Assembly (NCBI GenBank): GCA_026874595.1 | Contig: CM049313.1 | Span: 25,294,008 to 25,358,007 of the forward strand | Length of the DNA: 64,000 bases | Source of the DNA: Sipunculus nudus | Taxonomy: Eukaryota > Annelida > Sipuncula > Golfingiida > Sipunculidae | Reading direction: 5' to 3' | Shown here: positions 12,880 through 26,700 of the stretch, piece by piece | Position numbering within the stretch: position 1 is the first letter of the stretch | How the letters are laid out: the number at the start of each line of letters is the position of its first letter | The notes under the pieces: model-generated | What the model saw: the letters and a program-made list of their open reading frames with translations, nothing else | Told to the model about the DNA's origin: nothing | Databases searched by the model: none | Made by a program: the position numbers and the translations under genes

Positions 12880-13166
12880 AAAAAATTATCAATATCAGGT
12901 CAGTGGTTTTAATATTAGGCAGTCTTGAAGTGTAACAACTTTTTTTTCATGGAAAACAGAGACTTTTCCTAATTTATCGAAAGAACGAAGTCCTAGTGAC
13001 CCAGTTTTTGGTATAGTAGGAGATTTTGGGAGACATCTAGCTGTATGCCGAATGTCAGGTTCGTAAGTTTAACTGTTTCAAAACGGACGGAAGGACGGAC
13101 ATACGAACAGCCGACGGACAAAGGACCACGACTATAGCTCACATGACGTATGGTCAACTGAGCTAA
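12880..13166. mobile_element. Family B 3' fragment
   Basis: Starts near CAGGTCAGTGGTTTTAAT, carries the CGAAGTCCTAGTGACCCAG box and GACGGA repeats, and ends CTCACATGAC...AACTGAGCTA, a diverged family B tail hairpin. Confidence 0.65.
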
Positions 13167-13199
13167 AAATCCTGGATCCGCGCCTGCGAATGGCAAAAC

Positions 13200-15309
13200 A
13201 TGTCTGCCTTAACTAACAAACAGCCGTGTAATGCGGACCCTATTATCAGCGTGAAGTTAGGTCTTGTCATTTTAAAAATATGAATCGAATCAAATAATCG
13301 TAGTGGTTTGAATATTATGTGCCTACACGTGTTTACACTGCTGTAACTAAAAGCAATTCATGTAATACCTTTATGGACGCAGAGGCTGCCAGAGCTTGGG
13401 GGAAAAAGGGTGTGAATTATGTCATTTTCTACTTTGACGAGCAATACCTTCATTGGCCTGTGGGCAGCCTGAGGTCAACAGGGCAGACGCAACTACCAGA
13501 TGGCCAATGTGAAATCAACATAAAAAAGGTTCATGTTTTTATTAAACGACCACACATGGCATCAACCACGTGTACGGTCTCTCCATTGTGTCACTGAGCT
13601 TTTACTTGCACATCATGTTGCACATGCCTGGGACGATCTACATCCAGGATCACCACCTGGGAATGTCGTCATGTAATTTGATGACATCATAGTGAAAATT
13701 ACATTTCGCAGTTTGTGTCTGATCCTTAAATAAAGAGTTAACTGTTATATTGTCAATTTAACTAACATGGGCTGATAAAGTCTCGTGCAAGGTCAGTATA
13801 ACGCATACCAATATTTATCAGCCACAATACAGAACAAACATCTTGTGTTGTACGGTGTGGGCCCCGTGTCTCCACCGATTAACGTGTGACTGGCAGTTAC
13901 CGAAGATCATAAACACTCAGCAACCGCAATTAAAGAGTATCGATTATGCTTGGACATTTTACTAACTGTATTGATAAACTTGAGGCGTTCTGTCAAAAGT
14001 CACTTTTCAGGAAGAAATATCCTAAATAGACACAAGTAACAAATGAGATCTCCATTGCTTCATTTTTGAATATTTTACTGCATGTCTGACAGCTAGCCAG
14101 TATTTAGAGCAGTAGTGAGGTTGGTTCACAGTGACATAGTTTCTAAAATTAGGACAGATTTATCAAATTATGTGTACTCAAGGAAAAGATTATAGATGAA
14201 ATAAGGAAACGAACAAGTTCATAATATATGTGTGCAAATGATCATGAATTTCACTTATAACTCGTTCAGTATCATGTAAATGGGACCTGCTGAACATTGT
14301 AAGATTAGCTCTTGATAGTGTATGCTTGAATCCTGAAATAAGGGCTTCATCATCTCGCTGATTGTTAGAAAGCGGACTTAAATGTATCAAAAGACAGCAA
14401 GCCTGCAAGCAATGATTGGAAATATGTTACTTTTATAGAAAAAAAGTCATCTACATAAAAGTGATCCCACTTTGTGACTGATATATATTAAATATAATAT
14501 TTATCATAAACTGTCCATGGCATTATTGACTGCTGGCATTCCAAGGTCCTGTACCGGATGTTACAAATGGAACAAGGGTTAGTCACTTGGCATAAGTTAT
14601 GTTTCAGTACAGTCATCATGTCTGCTGCAGTCTCACACATTTTATAAAACAGCAAAGCAATTTTAGGGGCTTTCAAAATTAAGTACACTGCCATTTAGGC
14701 AAATATATTAACTTTATACAAGTCACAACACAGCATAACCTTGAAATAAACAATTCCACAGTTATCTCGTATATACACTCTACGTGATCAGTTAGTAGAT
14801 GAAGTCAAACATGATGACATGAACAATGGCACGGCAGGATGATAATTTTATCATTTTCAGTATGTAACATTTTATTGCATATAAATTATATGCAAATAGC
14901 AATATATATGTGTGATTGTGTACAAATATACAAACTTGTTCCTAAATGCCTCCATACACACAGAGAAACTGTGCTGTCCATCATATTACACACAACTGTA
15001 CAATAAAATATTTTCACTAAACTAGACGTTATAATGTTCCTGAAATGATGCAATTTGTTTGACTTCACAATATATTTTCAAACTCAGACCTTTTAAAATA
15101 TGTCACAATTAGATTAGATGAAAGATGATCCTTGTATGAACAAGTCACCTGAATGATTACAGAATAAAACTGGCCAAATGCATGTTTCATGTACAAACAG
15201 ATCAACTGCATGATCAAAGTACAAATAAGTACTTGTTGTTGCAGTAAAAAGGGTCACTAGCATGATAATACTCCAAGTAGGTGTCCTGCATGAGAGATCA
15301 CCTGTGTGA
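13200..15309. other. Gene-free stretch
   Basis: Mostly unique AT-rich sequence with short open frames of no recognisable content. It lies 3' of RASA1 and 3' of the 3570-4031 gene. No tRNA, exon or clear mobile element was recognised. Confidence 0.45.
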
Positions 15310-15997
15310 TACAAGTACAAACAGGCCACCTGAAAGATCCAAGTACAAACAGGCCATCTGCATGATCCAAGTACAAACAGGCCACCTGCATGATCCAAGT
15401 ACAAACAGGCCATCTGCTCGATCCAAGTACAAACAGGCCACCTGCATGATCCAAGTACAAACAAGCCACCTGCATGATCCAAGTACAAACAGGCCATCTG
15501 CATGATCCAAGTAAAAACAGGCCAGCTGCATGATCCAAGTACAAACAAGCCACCTGCATGATCCAAGTACAAACAGGCCAGCTGCATGATCCAAGTAAAA
15601 CAGGCCACCTGCATGATCCAAGGACAAACAGGCCACCTGCAAGATCCAAGTATAAACAGGCTATCTGCATGATCCAAGTACAAACAGGCCACCTGCATGA
15701 TCCAAGTACAAACAAGCCACCAGCATGATCCAAGTACAAACAGGCCACCTGCATGATCCAAGTATAAACAGGCCACCTGCATGATCCAAGGACAAACAGG
15801 CCACCTGCAAGATCCAAGTACAAACAGGCCATCTGCATGATCCAAGTACAAACAGGCCATCTGCATGATCAAAGTACAAACAGGCCACCTGCATGATCCA
15901 AGTACAAACAGGCCACCTGCATGATCCAAGTATAAACAGGCCACCTGCATGATCCAAGTACAAACAGGCCACCTGCATGATCCAAGTACAAACAGGC
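15310..15997. repeat. 28-bp minisatellite
   Basis: About 24 copies of GATCCAAGTACAAACAGGCC + ACCTGCAT. Because 28 is not a multiple of 3, three units give 84 nt, so all three minus frames stay open for long distances; these are not genes. Confidence 0.97.
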
Positions 15998-16135
15998 GTG
16001 CAGCCACCTGCACACAATGCATTTTGATGAGGAAGAAATGATGAAGTCTATATACAACGGCAGTAAGCTTACTTATCACAATTTGCTGCTACATACAAAA
16101 CAGCACCTTAAGGGCTGTCAACATCCAATGACCTA

Positions 16136-16735
16136 CACAGCCAAGGCTGGCAGCCTACAACAGACTGCACCTCCAACTGACTGCACCTCCAAAACTGGCA
16201 GCCTCCAACAGACCACACATCCAAAACTGGCAGCCTCCAACAGACCACACATCCAAAACTGGCAGCATCTGACAAGACTGCAAATCCAACATTGGCAGCC
16301 TCCAACAAGACTGCACATCCAAAACTGGCTGCCTCTAACAAACTGCACATCCAAAACTTGCAGCCTCCAACAGGCTGCACAGCCAAACTTGTAGCCTCCA
16401 AAAGATTACTAGGCAAACCTCAAGGAGACTACACAGCCCATGCTGGAAGCCTCGAACAGACTGCACAGCCAAAACTAGCAGCCTCCACACGATTACAAGG
16501 AGACTTCACAGTCCATGCTGGCAGCCTAGGACAGACTACACAGCCAAAGCTGACAGCCTTGGACAGACTACACAGCCCATGCTAGCAGCCCCTAACAGTA
16601 CTACACAGCTTATGCTGGCAGCCTCGGCAACAACACAGCCCATGCTGGCAGCCCCGAACAAGACTACACACCCTATGCTGGCAGCCTTGGACAGACTCAA
16701 CAACCTCGGCTGGCAGCCTCTGATAGATTACACAC
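16136..16735. repeat. Degenerate 31-34 bp tandem repeat
   Basis: About 18 diverged copies of a unit like CACAGCCAAAACTGGCAGCC + TCCAACAGACTG. The copies become more diverged to the right, where CACAGCCCATGCTGGCAGCC predominates. Older than the adjacent 28-bp array. Confidence 0.88.
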
Positions 16736-17239
16736 ACTGAGGATTGAAGAGAGTCAACTGGTTTGAACCCATGTTTTTTTTTGTTTTTGTTTTTAAAGTC
16801 TCACATATGAGGTCGACTCCTTGTACCTGTTGTGCTAGCTGACACTCATTTTGATATTTAAACTTCAAAACTTCAAACAATTTTCAGTGTACACTTATTA
16901 CTGTCTTTCTGTCATTTTCCAAACATGTCAACCAGCAATTAACTCTTGAAGACCTAAGCATTCAATAAGTACTAAGGGTTACAGAAAACAGACAAACACA
17001 GACTGGATATATGTGAACTGATCTGACTGGTCTGAATACATAACACCTGACACAAGGAAAACCTGGTGCTCTTCTTGGTCACAACATGGGAATAAAATTA
17101 TACTCGTGCTAACGTTAAAAATACTGGTGCAGGAATCCACTGAATCAACAAGCAATGGTAACACCTCAATATAGTCAACAATATGTCAAAATATGGTCAG
17201 AAAACGTCAGATTTAACAGGATATACATTCTGCATGTTG

Positions 17240-17407
17240 TACACTTTGAACAATCTGACATCCTTTTATTTCTGGCCAGCACATAAACTAACAGTGGCAG
17301 TCCATTTGGGCAAGTGTCTTCTTGGACTGTCGCTTAAGCACCAATAACTGCTGTGATGCACTCTCGTTTCAGACATCCTTCATAAACGGCTTTGATGCAC
17401 TCTCCTG
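17240..17407 (-). other. RASA1: RASA1 3' untranslated region with AATAAA signal
   Basis: Downstream of the TGA on the minus strand, an AATAAA lies at 17270-17265, about 140 nt from the stop. The exact cleavage site is inferred. The UTR contains two diverged copies of a short segment repeating the ATGAAGGATGT found around the stop codon (also near 17385). Confidence 0.55.
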
Positions 17408-17479
17408 TCATACATCCTTCATGTAATGTTTCTTGTGACTGGTCAACATTTCAACCACAACCACTAGTCTCTTCAATGG
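17408..17479 (-). CDS. RASA1: RASA1 exon 19: last coding exon and stop
   Basis: Encodes residues 692-714, PLKRLVVVVEMLTSHKKHYM then KDV and TGA, aligned to HVLKKLLAITELLQQKQNQY...NDVR. Acceptor gctatttttcag. The end of the protein matches the vertebrate end to within a few residues, so the stop is probably native. Confidence 0.9.
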   Translation of the reverse strand, partial: PLKRLVVVVEMLTSHKKHYMKDV

Positions 17480-20400
17480 CTGAAAAATAGCAGGGTTATT
17501 ATCACTAAATGCAGACTTGTAAATAAACCTATGATAAAGGACACATAGAAATATAAATTCATTTCTGAAGAATAAAATTTCTCAAAATATTTCAACACAT
17601 CTTTATTGAACTACATTTTAAAAAATTTGCATTAAATAAAATTCAAATAATCATGTTGCCCCATGTCTGCTGAACACGTCATCCTTTGACCACCATCATA
17701 CATTGTCTGACACACATCATACCTTACATCTTAATTGTCCACAAATTATAAGATGAAAGTTCAAATTTTATGTATTTATAGATAAACTGGAGACATTTTT
17801 CTCATCATCTCTTAAAGTTTAATACTAATACCTGCTCCAACAATGCTAAACAACCATTCAAATGGTGCTTGATAGCTGAAGCATCACTTCATAAAGTCAG
17901 CCTCTTGATGCAGTGGCATTTACAATGGGACTCCTATTTAATTAATTAATAGTTAAGACAGGATTCCCAGGAATGTGATAATATCTTGGCCGAGTAATTC
18001 ACAGTGGCATATGCCACATATACTTTATCCCAGAAAGTCAAGCTACAGTCAGTGTCATGGATGCTCTATTTACTGGTTTTAAACTCTTAGAGCCACTTAA
18101 AATAACATCCACAAGTTAGACAGCCTGTCTTATCAGAGTTAATATGATTCATGCTGGTTACCAATAAAGGGATAAAGCATAAAACAAGAGTTAGCTTAAT
18201 AATACTTTAGTATTAAGATCAGATTATCCCCTCTTAAAATGAGATAAACCATCCCTGAATTGTAGAAATGGCTCAAGTCCTGTTACCTGAGAGACTGCCC
18301 TCTTTTTCAGTGCTGGCAGATTTGATATACATATTGTGTGTACTGTAGCCAGGTGGCGTGCCAGGTCTGTGGCTGGGCTCTCCTCAGTCACAGGCTGATC
18401 TGGTACATTCTGTGGATGTCAATCAAAACTAGATATTTCTTGGCACCAAAGTATCCCGAGACAATCATCCCCGCCTTTAAGAATAGGCCCCCCCATCTTC
18501 AGCAACAATTAATATCAGACCACACTCATAGAAAAGGTCACTCTCATAGAAAAGGTGATGACCCCAATTTCAATATACATCATCCCCTAACCCATGTCTA
18601 TGTATATGTATAATATGAAAGAAATCTGTCCATTAGTTTTTGACTTATAATGCTCACAGTACTGTTAAGTGGCAATGATGGGGTATTAAACGGCACGAAA
18701 ACAAGTAAAAGAATAACAGGTGGCGCTATCAGTTTTTGGTACATGACAACACTATCCAAGATCTTCGATCAAGTTGATTTTTGGACCTATCAATGCATCC
18801 CTTATTGAGATATTAATGATTTTGTGTGATTTTCACCATATCTGGCAATATTCAAGGTCAAGGCCATTCTCATAGGAGAGGTCATGACCCGAATTTGAAT
18901 AAACATCATCCCATAACCCATATCTATGTATATGCATAATATGAAAGAAATCTGTCCATTAGTTTTTGACATATAATGCTCACAGTACTGTCCAGTGGCA
19001 ATTTTGGGGGTATTAAACGGCAAGAAAACAAGTAAAGAATAATAGGTGGCGCCACCAGTTTCTGGATCATGACAACCCTATCCATGATCTTCCATCAACT
19101 TGATTTTGGGATCAATCCATGCAAAATTTCTTGAGATATTTAAGAATTTGTGGGATTTTCCCCAAAAATAAGACCTATTCAAGGTCAAGGACACTCTCCT
19201 AGTCAAGGTCATGACCTCATTTTAAATAGGCGTTGTCCTCTCACCCATCTATACATATACCAAGTTTGGTAAAGATCTGTGAAATATTTTTTTAGTTATC
19301 GCGCCAACAAGTTTTATATGCGGCAGCGGTGGCGGGAACAGTATGAAAACATAGTATCCCCTAACTTTGTCTGGGGATACAAATATACTTTATATGCTGG
19401 ATGAGTATAAAGTTAACAGTTAAACATGACAAAAACATATTATATCTGTTACTGAAAAAGATAATATGATATCTATTACTGGAACAGATAACATGATATC
19501 TATTACTGGAAAAAGATAACAGAAAATGATAACAAGATATCTGTTACTGGAACATGATGACATGATATCTGTTACTGGAAAATGATAACATGATATCTGT
19601 TACTGGAACATGATAACATGATATCTGTTACTGGAAAATGATAACATGATATCTGTTACTGGAAAAGATAAGATATTTGTTACTGGAAAATGATAACATG
19701 ATATCTGTTACTGGAAAATGATAACAAGATATCTGTTACTGAAAAATGATAACAGAGAATGATAACATATCTGTTACTGGAAAAGGATAACAGAAAATGA
19801 TAACATGATATCTGTTACTGGAAAAGGATAACAGAAAATGATAACATGATATCTGTTACTGGAACATGATAACATGATATCTGTTACTGGAAAATGATAA
19901 CATGATATCTGTTACTGGAAAAGGATAACAGAAAATGATAACATGATATCTGTTACTGGAAAAGATAACAAGATATGTTACCGGAAAATGATAACAGAAA
20001 ATGATAACATGATATCTGTTACTGGAAAATGATAACATGATATCTGTTACTGGAAAATGATAACAGAAAATGATAACATGATATCTGTTACTGGAAAATG
20101 ATAACATGATATCTGTTACTGGAAAAGGATAACAGAAAATGATAACATGATATCTGTTACTGGAAAAGATAACATGATATCTGTTACTGGAAAATGATAA
20201 CATGATATCTGTTACTGGAAAAGATAAGATATTTGTTACTGGAAAATGATAACATGATATCTGTTACTGGAAAATGATAACATGATATCTGTTACTGAAA
20301 TATGATAACAGAAAATGATAACATGATATCTGTTACTGGAAAAGGATAACAGAAAATGATAACATGATATCTGTTACTGGAAAAGATAACAAGATATCTG

Positions 20401-23400
20401 TTACTGAAAATTGAAAACAGAAAATGATAACATGATATCTGTTACTGGAACATGATAACATGATATCTGTTACTGGAAAATGATAACATGATATCTGTTA
20501 CTGGAAAATGATAACATGATATCTGTTACTGGAAAATGATAACAGAAAATGATAACATGATATCTGTAACTGGAACATGATAACATGATATCTGTTACTG
20601 GAAAATGATAACATGATATATGTTACTGGAAAAGATAACAGAAAATGATAACATGATATCTGTTACTGGAACATGATAACATGATATCTGTTACTGGAAA
20701 CGATAACAAGATATCTGTTACTGGAAAATGATAACAGAAAATGATGACATGATATCTGTTACTGGAACATGATAACATGATATCTGTTACTGGAAAATGA
20801 TAACATGATATCTGTTACTGGAAAATGATAACAGAAAATGATAACATGATATCTGTTACTGAAAAAGATAACAAGATATCTGTTACTGGAAAAGGATATA
20901 TGTTACTTGTAAATGATAAAGAGGTAGACATCAGGTCTACATGCACCTGTTCTACTAGTCTGAATATCAACAATGATGAATCAAGTACTCATTCCAGTGG
21001 TTCATTCAAGACCAAGTGGCTGCAAAATATGAGAGTCAAAGAAACGGAGAGTGATCAGTCTGTGCATGGTGACTGACACACCTACTGTCAATAATTTACA
21101 AGTAAAATATACACAATATAAAATTGTATCCAACTAATATGTATCAACATAATTATTAATAATCAATTAATACTAATTAATTATTAGGAAATTCTGTTTA
21201 TTAAATATGGTATTTTTATTTAATACCTATAATTTTATCCTTTATTTAAAGACACTCTGCCTTTATATTGACTGATGCATTGATCTTGAGTCTGGACCAT
21301 GCACCCTGGTGCTCTTTTGTTCATCTAAATTAACAGATAAAGCTGACTGTATACACTTACTGATAGTTCATTGAGGAACATCTTCATTCTCTCCATGTTC
21401 CTTTGGATGAACGGGTTGATGATCGTCATGTGTTCCTGCAAGCAATATTAAAATCGTTCTGTTGTATGGGAGACAGTCGAAGCTTAATCTATTCTTTAGT
21501 TACTGCTGTGCATTCTTTATTTTTAAGTTTCCTAATACATTTACCTGAGAATGCAGTGAAGCATCATATAATCCTTTGGCTGGCAGTAACAGTTAATGAT
21601 GCTGGCCAGCCTAAGATGAGAAGATGAGAGGATGAGTTTGGCTCCAATTAATTAAACGAGGAGCATATTTCACATGTTTGTACTGAATTCAGAGGAACCT
21701 GGATGAAATATCACCTTTCTAATAAGGCCAACTGCCTACTAAGACTACCCTTGAGTGAACCAAACACATTCATGGTTTCATGGTGAATTCAGACCACTTC
21801 TTGCCAGTCCTACTGGTGTTCTTAATTCATGGGTTTCACTGTATAACAATGTCAGTATAAACTGGTAAGTGGGCCAAGCCAGACGACCTTAGCTATTTGC
21901 AGGTTTTTCAATATACATGTTTATCTTACATCACATCTTGATCTTTGTGTATAAAATATGAGATTGTGATAGAACTCGTGGGTAAGATTTTGTGAGGACA
22001 CCATACATTCATTTACGAAATGTTAATGAGGTTAAATATTCTTTATGTTAAAGATTAGGTCCATGGACTGTTGCTAAAGATGTAGTGAACACATGATAAG
22101 AATTATATATTTATATTCAGCCTTTTGGATTTCAGGTTTTATATGCAAGGGGCTAGGAATAATACACAGCTCGTTTCCTATTTTTAAGACCTTGGGTTGA
22201 ATCTATCAAGATTTCACCGTTACACCACTGAGGCATCGGACAGGTTTGAACTAGGGACCTTTCGATCTGTGGTCCAAGGCCTTTATAGAACTAGGCTGTG
22301 TCCTACTCCTAAAAAGCTCAGCAGACAATATAGCTGATTCTAAGAGAGTAAATGGACTTACCTTTGCTTCAACTAAATTGGCCAATTTGATTAAAGAACT
22401 TGCCACCAGCTTAAGGGTCCGACATGCTGTATTTGAAGGTGTTTCTGTAAAAACAATTACCATACTAATGAAATCAAGGCCGATGATCACTACTTATCTA
22501 AAAGATAATCAGAATGTATGACACTATTTCATGACTACATTTAGAGCCACACACAACCAGAATGAAACCTGTCAAATAAAGAAGATGATGACTAACAAGG
22601 GACCAAGGGTCACAGTGCTCAGCTGAATTTTGCAAAATCTTAGCAAATGCAAAAGGATTTATTTCTGATGTTATATTTTTATTGATATATTTGCATTTGA
22701 CAAGCTGACAAGCTATGTGGGGTCAGTCAAATACAAAATATGACTGCAGAAATAACTATGACATGATCGCCATGAAACAAGGGACCTATGGGTCACGGCA
22801 CTCAGCTGTATTTTGTTAAACTTCAGCAAATGCATACACTTATTTATCCTGTTATTTTTTTTCATATATTAGCATTTGAAAAGCTAAGAGGAAATGATCC
22901 TGCTATTTGATGATAATCAAGTACTAAATATATGACTGGAAAACTAATACTCTGACATGTAGGGCTGTAACAATGTACTGAATAATTGATGCATTGAATC
23001 AAAGCCAGTCATTAATCGATAATTGAATCAGGCATGAAATAATCAATTAATTTCAATTATTGCATTTTCATTCATTTTCATACCTTTTCGGTCTCTAGCA
23101 CTTACCTAGGAACAGATAAACAGCATACATGATAAAGTAGCACTGTTATTGAACAAAGAAAGTCACCTTATATCCTTCGTTAGATGTTAGCACGATAATG
23201 GATGAGAAGAATTAAATATTACCTGGTCTGCATAAATTGTCAGGTATACAAAAATCTTAATCTTAAAGCATCATATGGGATGAAAACTTTTAGTAGGTAT
23301 GTCTCTGAAAGAATATTTTGACTGTATACAATAATCACATCGATAATCAACTGAAAGGCAAATAATCAAATTGAATCGAAGACCCCACAGCAATTCAGAG

Positions 23401-23668
23401 GCCTAGTGACATGGCTGCCTTGGAAAACCCAGTATGGGTGTTTGAGGTATTGTGTTGCATATGAAATATTTACAGATTAACAGAAAGGATTACAGAAAGG
23501 ACTGATAATTTTATTTAACTTTCTGCTGAAGCAAGGGAATAAAGATTTAAAGTATATATTAAACCCTTTTTACAGTTTGTCCATTTTTGGCAGGAGAATA
23601 AGAATTTATTACATGAATAAATTTAATCATATTGAATTTTTTTAATTTAACAAATTTGCAAATTATAT

Positions 23669-23726
<58 letters not shown>

Positions 23727-26700
23727 TTAACATGAGAGTATGGGAAAACAAACACCTTACTGTCCTCATCAAGATCAAAGTGTACAAAGCCTGTGTCATT
23801 GGCAGTGAATCTTGGGCCACCTACGGCACACAAAAGAAGAAACTACACGTATTCCACATGCGATGTCTGCACAGAATCCTCGATATTACCTGGCAAGACA
23901 AGACCATGAACAACGACGTCCTGACACAGGCTGGTATACCATCCATGTTCACACTCCTGTGTCAAAGACGCCTACGCTGGTTAGGCCATGTACAAAGAAT
24001 GGATGAAGGGCATATATCCAAAGATATGCTGTATGGCAAGCTTTTTTCTGGAAAGTGCAAAAAGGGCTGTCTACATCTGCGATTCAAGGATGCGTGCAAA
24101 CACGACATATAGCATGTCCCAGTGACCCAAATACATGGGGAAACAAATGCCAATGACAGGTCAATGTAGTACGCATGGTTACCAAAGGCTTGAACACAGG
24201 CGAACACAACATCCAAGCCTCATCTGATGAAAAAAGGGCGAAAAGGAAAGCCAGTAAACAACAAGATCAACAAGAAACAAACAAGGCATTTGTCTTCACG
24301 TGTCAGGGCTGCAACACACCTCAAGTCCAGGATTGGTCTCTTCAGCCACACAACACAATGCTCCTCAAAAACCTCTAAAGGCGCTTCTCCATAGTCTACA
24401 GACTGACAGATGCCAACTGACCTGATATATATATTAGTATTTTAAAAGCTGAGAGGATATGGCCATGCTAATCAAATATTAACTAGATATTTCTTGGCAC
24501 GGCAGGTGCCTTAGTATCCCCAGACAGGTAACCCCCCCCCCCCCCCCAGCCCTTGATAAGATGCATCTTACCTGTAAGTTTGGTTATTGCTGTAATTTCA
24601 TTTTAATATTATCACTGCAGTGACCGTAAAAAAATGTATCAAGGTCATCCATGTTCAAATTTGACCTAGCCGTTGTAAGATGCATCAAACTTGTGGGTTT
24701 AGTGACTGTACCTCAAATTCTTACAAAGTTATTCCGTTTAAACATCATTTTAGCAAGAAAGCAACATAAGGTGGCGCCACATGTTTTCTGCAGAAAAAAG
24801 TGCTATCAAAGATCTTATGTCAATTTGATTTTTGGACCAATCCATGCATCCCTCAGTGAGATATTAAAGTTAACATCATTTCAGCATTATCGCCTCTGTG
24901 ACCTTGAAAAATGCATAAAGGTCATCCATATTTGAACTTGGCCTAGCCCTTGATAAGATGCATCTAAACTGTAGGTTTGGTGACTGTACCACAAATTCTT
25001 TTTGAGTTATTGCCCTAATATCATTTTAGCATAATCGCTGCTGTGACCTTGAAAAAATGCATCAAGGTCATCCATGTTCGAACTTGACCTAGCCTTGATA
25101 TTCTATGCATCAAACCTGTGGGTTTGGTGACTGTATCTCAAATTCTTACAAAGTATTTGTGTTAACATCATTTTAACAAGAAAATGACACAAGGTGGCGC
25201 CACCTGTCTTCTGCAAAAGACAAAGCTATCCAAGATCTTTGGCCAATTTGATTTTTGGATCATTCCATGTATCCCTTACTGAAATATCAAAGGTTTTGTG
25301 TGAATTTCACCAAATATGGAAATATTCAAGGTCAAGGCCACTCTCATAGGACAGGTCATGACCCCAATTTAAATAAACATCATCCCATAACCCATATCTA
25401 TGTATATGCATAATATAAAAGAAATCTGTCCATTAGTTTTTGACTTATCATGCTCACAGTGCTGTCAAGTGGCAATTTTGGGGGTATTAAAAGGCACAAA
25501 AACAAGTAAAGAATAATAGGTGGCGCCACCAGTTTCTTGAACATGACAACCCTATCCATGATCTTCGATCAACTTGATTTTGGTATCAATCCATGCAAGA
25601 TTTCTTGAGATATTCAAGAATTTGTGCGATCTTCCCAAAATTGGACCTATTCAAGGTCAAGGACACTCTCCTAGTTAAGGTCAAGACCTCATTTTAAATA
25701 GGTGTTGTTTTTACCCATATCTATACATATACCAAGTTTGGTAAAGATCCATGAAATATTTTTTGAGTTATCGCGCCAACAAGATTTATATGTGGCGGCG
25801 GCAGGTCTGTCATAAAAACATAGTATCCCCAGACAAAGTCTGGGGATACAAATATATATTCGCTGAACAATTACTGTGCACTTTTATCAAAGATGCAGGA
25901 GTCTCTCATGATCAAATATTTCTAGCAGTATCATTATTTCAGCTATGTGACAGTAATATGTGCATACAATAACCATGAGAATGCATGAACACCTTTCAAT
26001 GATAGAATAAGGAAGAAAAAGGAGATTAGCTGAAGTATAATGATATACATTTGATTTATTTACTGAAATAAAATATTTAAAAAAAAAAATTCCTATTTCA
26101 AAAGAGGATTAACTTAATCTGATAAATATATATTGCACTGTGTAATACATGGAAACTGTGGCCTGAAACCATTTAATAATGAAATAAGGAGTCTAAGAGT
26201 TACATGAAAGGATACATTTTACCAACAAAAAAATGTGTTTATGTTATTTATAAGTCTGGATGGGGTAAAGGAGGAAGAGGAAGAGGAGAGAGAGAGAAAG
26301 AAAGAGAGAGAGAGGGGAGAATTCTACAGAATGTGCTATTAGAAAAACAGTTGATTTATAGTTATTAAAAATTTAATGATAAACAGAGATGAACAGACAA
26401 GAGATGATCACTTTATGTCCTATTCTGCTGAGGCAGGTATATAATTTCAATTAGATTTTTTTTACTACACTAATGTTTTCTCATTTAATTAATCCTTATA
26501 CAGTTGCTATAAAACTAATGGGCAAGTGCACAGGTGCAAGAGCTCAATGGCAAGGGGGGGGGGGGGGATTTAATGGTAAGAGTTATACGCTTTAACAGAG
26601 TCTCAAGCTCCAACAGTTACCAGGTAAAGTGGGCAAACATCTACCCTGGTGTACATTATGTTTGGGTCCATAACTTCTAAAAATTGTGCAATATTTACCT

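Noticed and set aside
13319-13597. 92-codon plus frame (EAARAWGKKGVNYVIFYFDE...)
   Set aside because: No recognised motif, no convincing splice or promoter context; kept only as part of the gene-free stretch.
15114-16079. Very long minus-strand open frame (321 codons) plus overlapping frames
   Set aside because: Entirely produced by the 28-bp minisatellite, which is open in three frames of the same strand; no splice or start context.
19856-20203. 115-codon minus frame
   Set aside because: Translation of the GATAACATGATATCTG minisatellite; low complexity.
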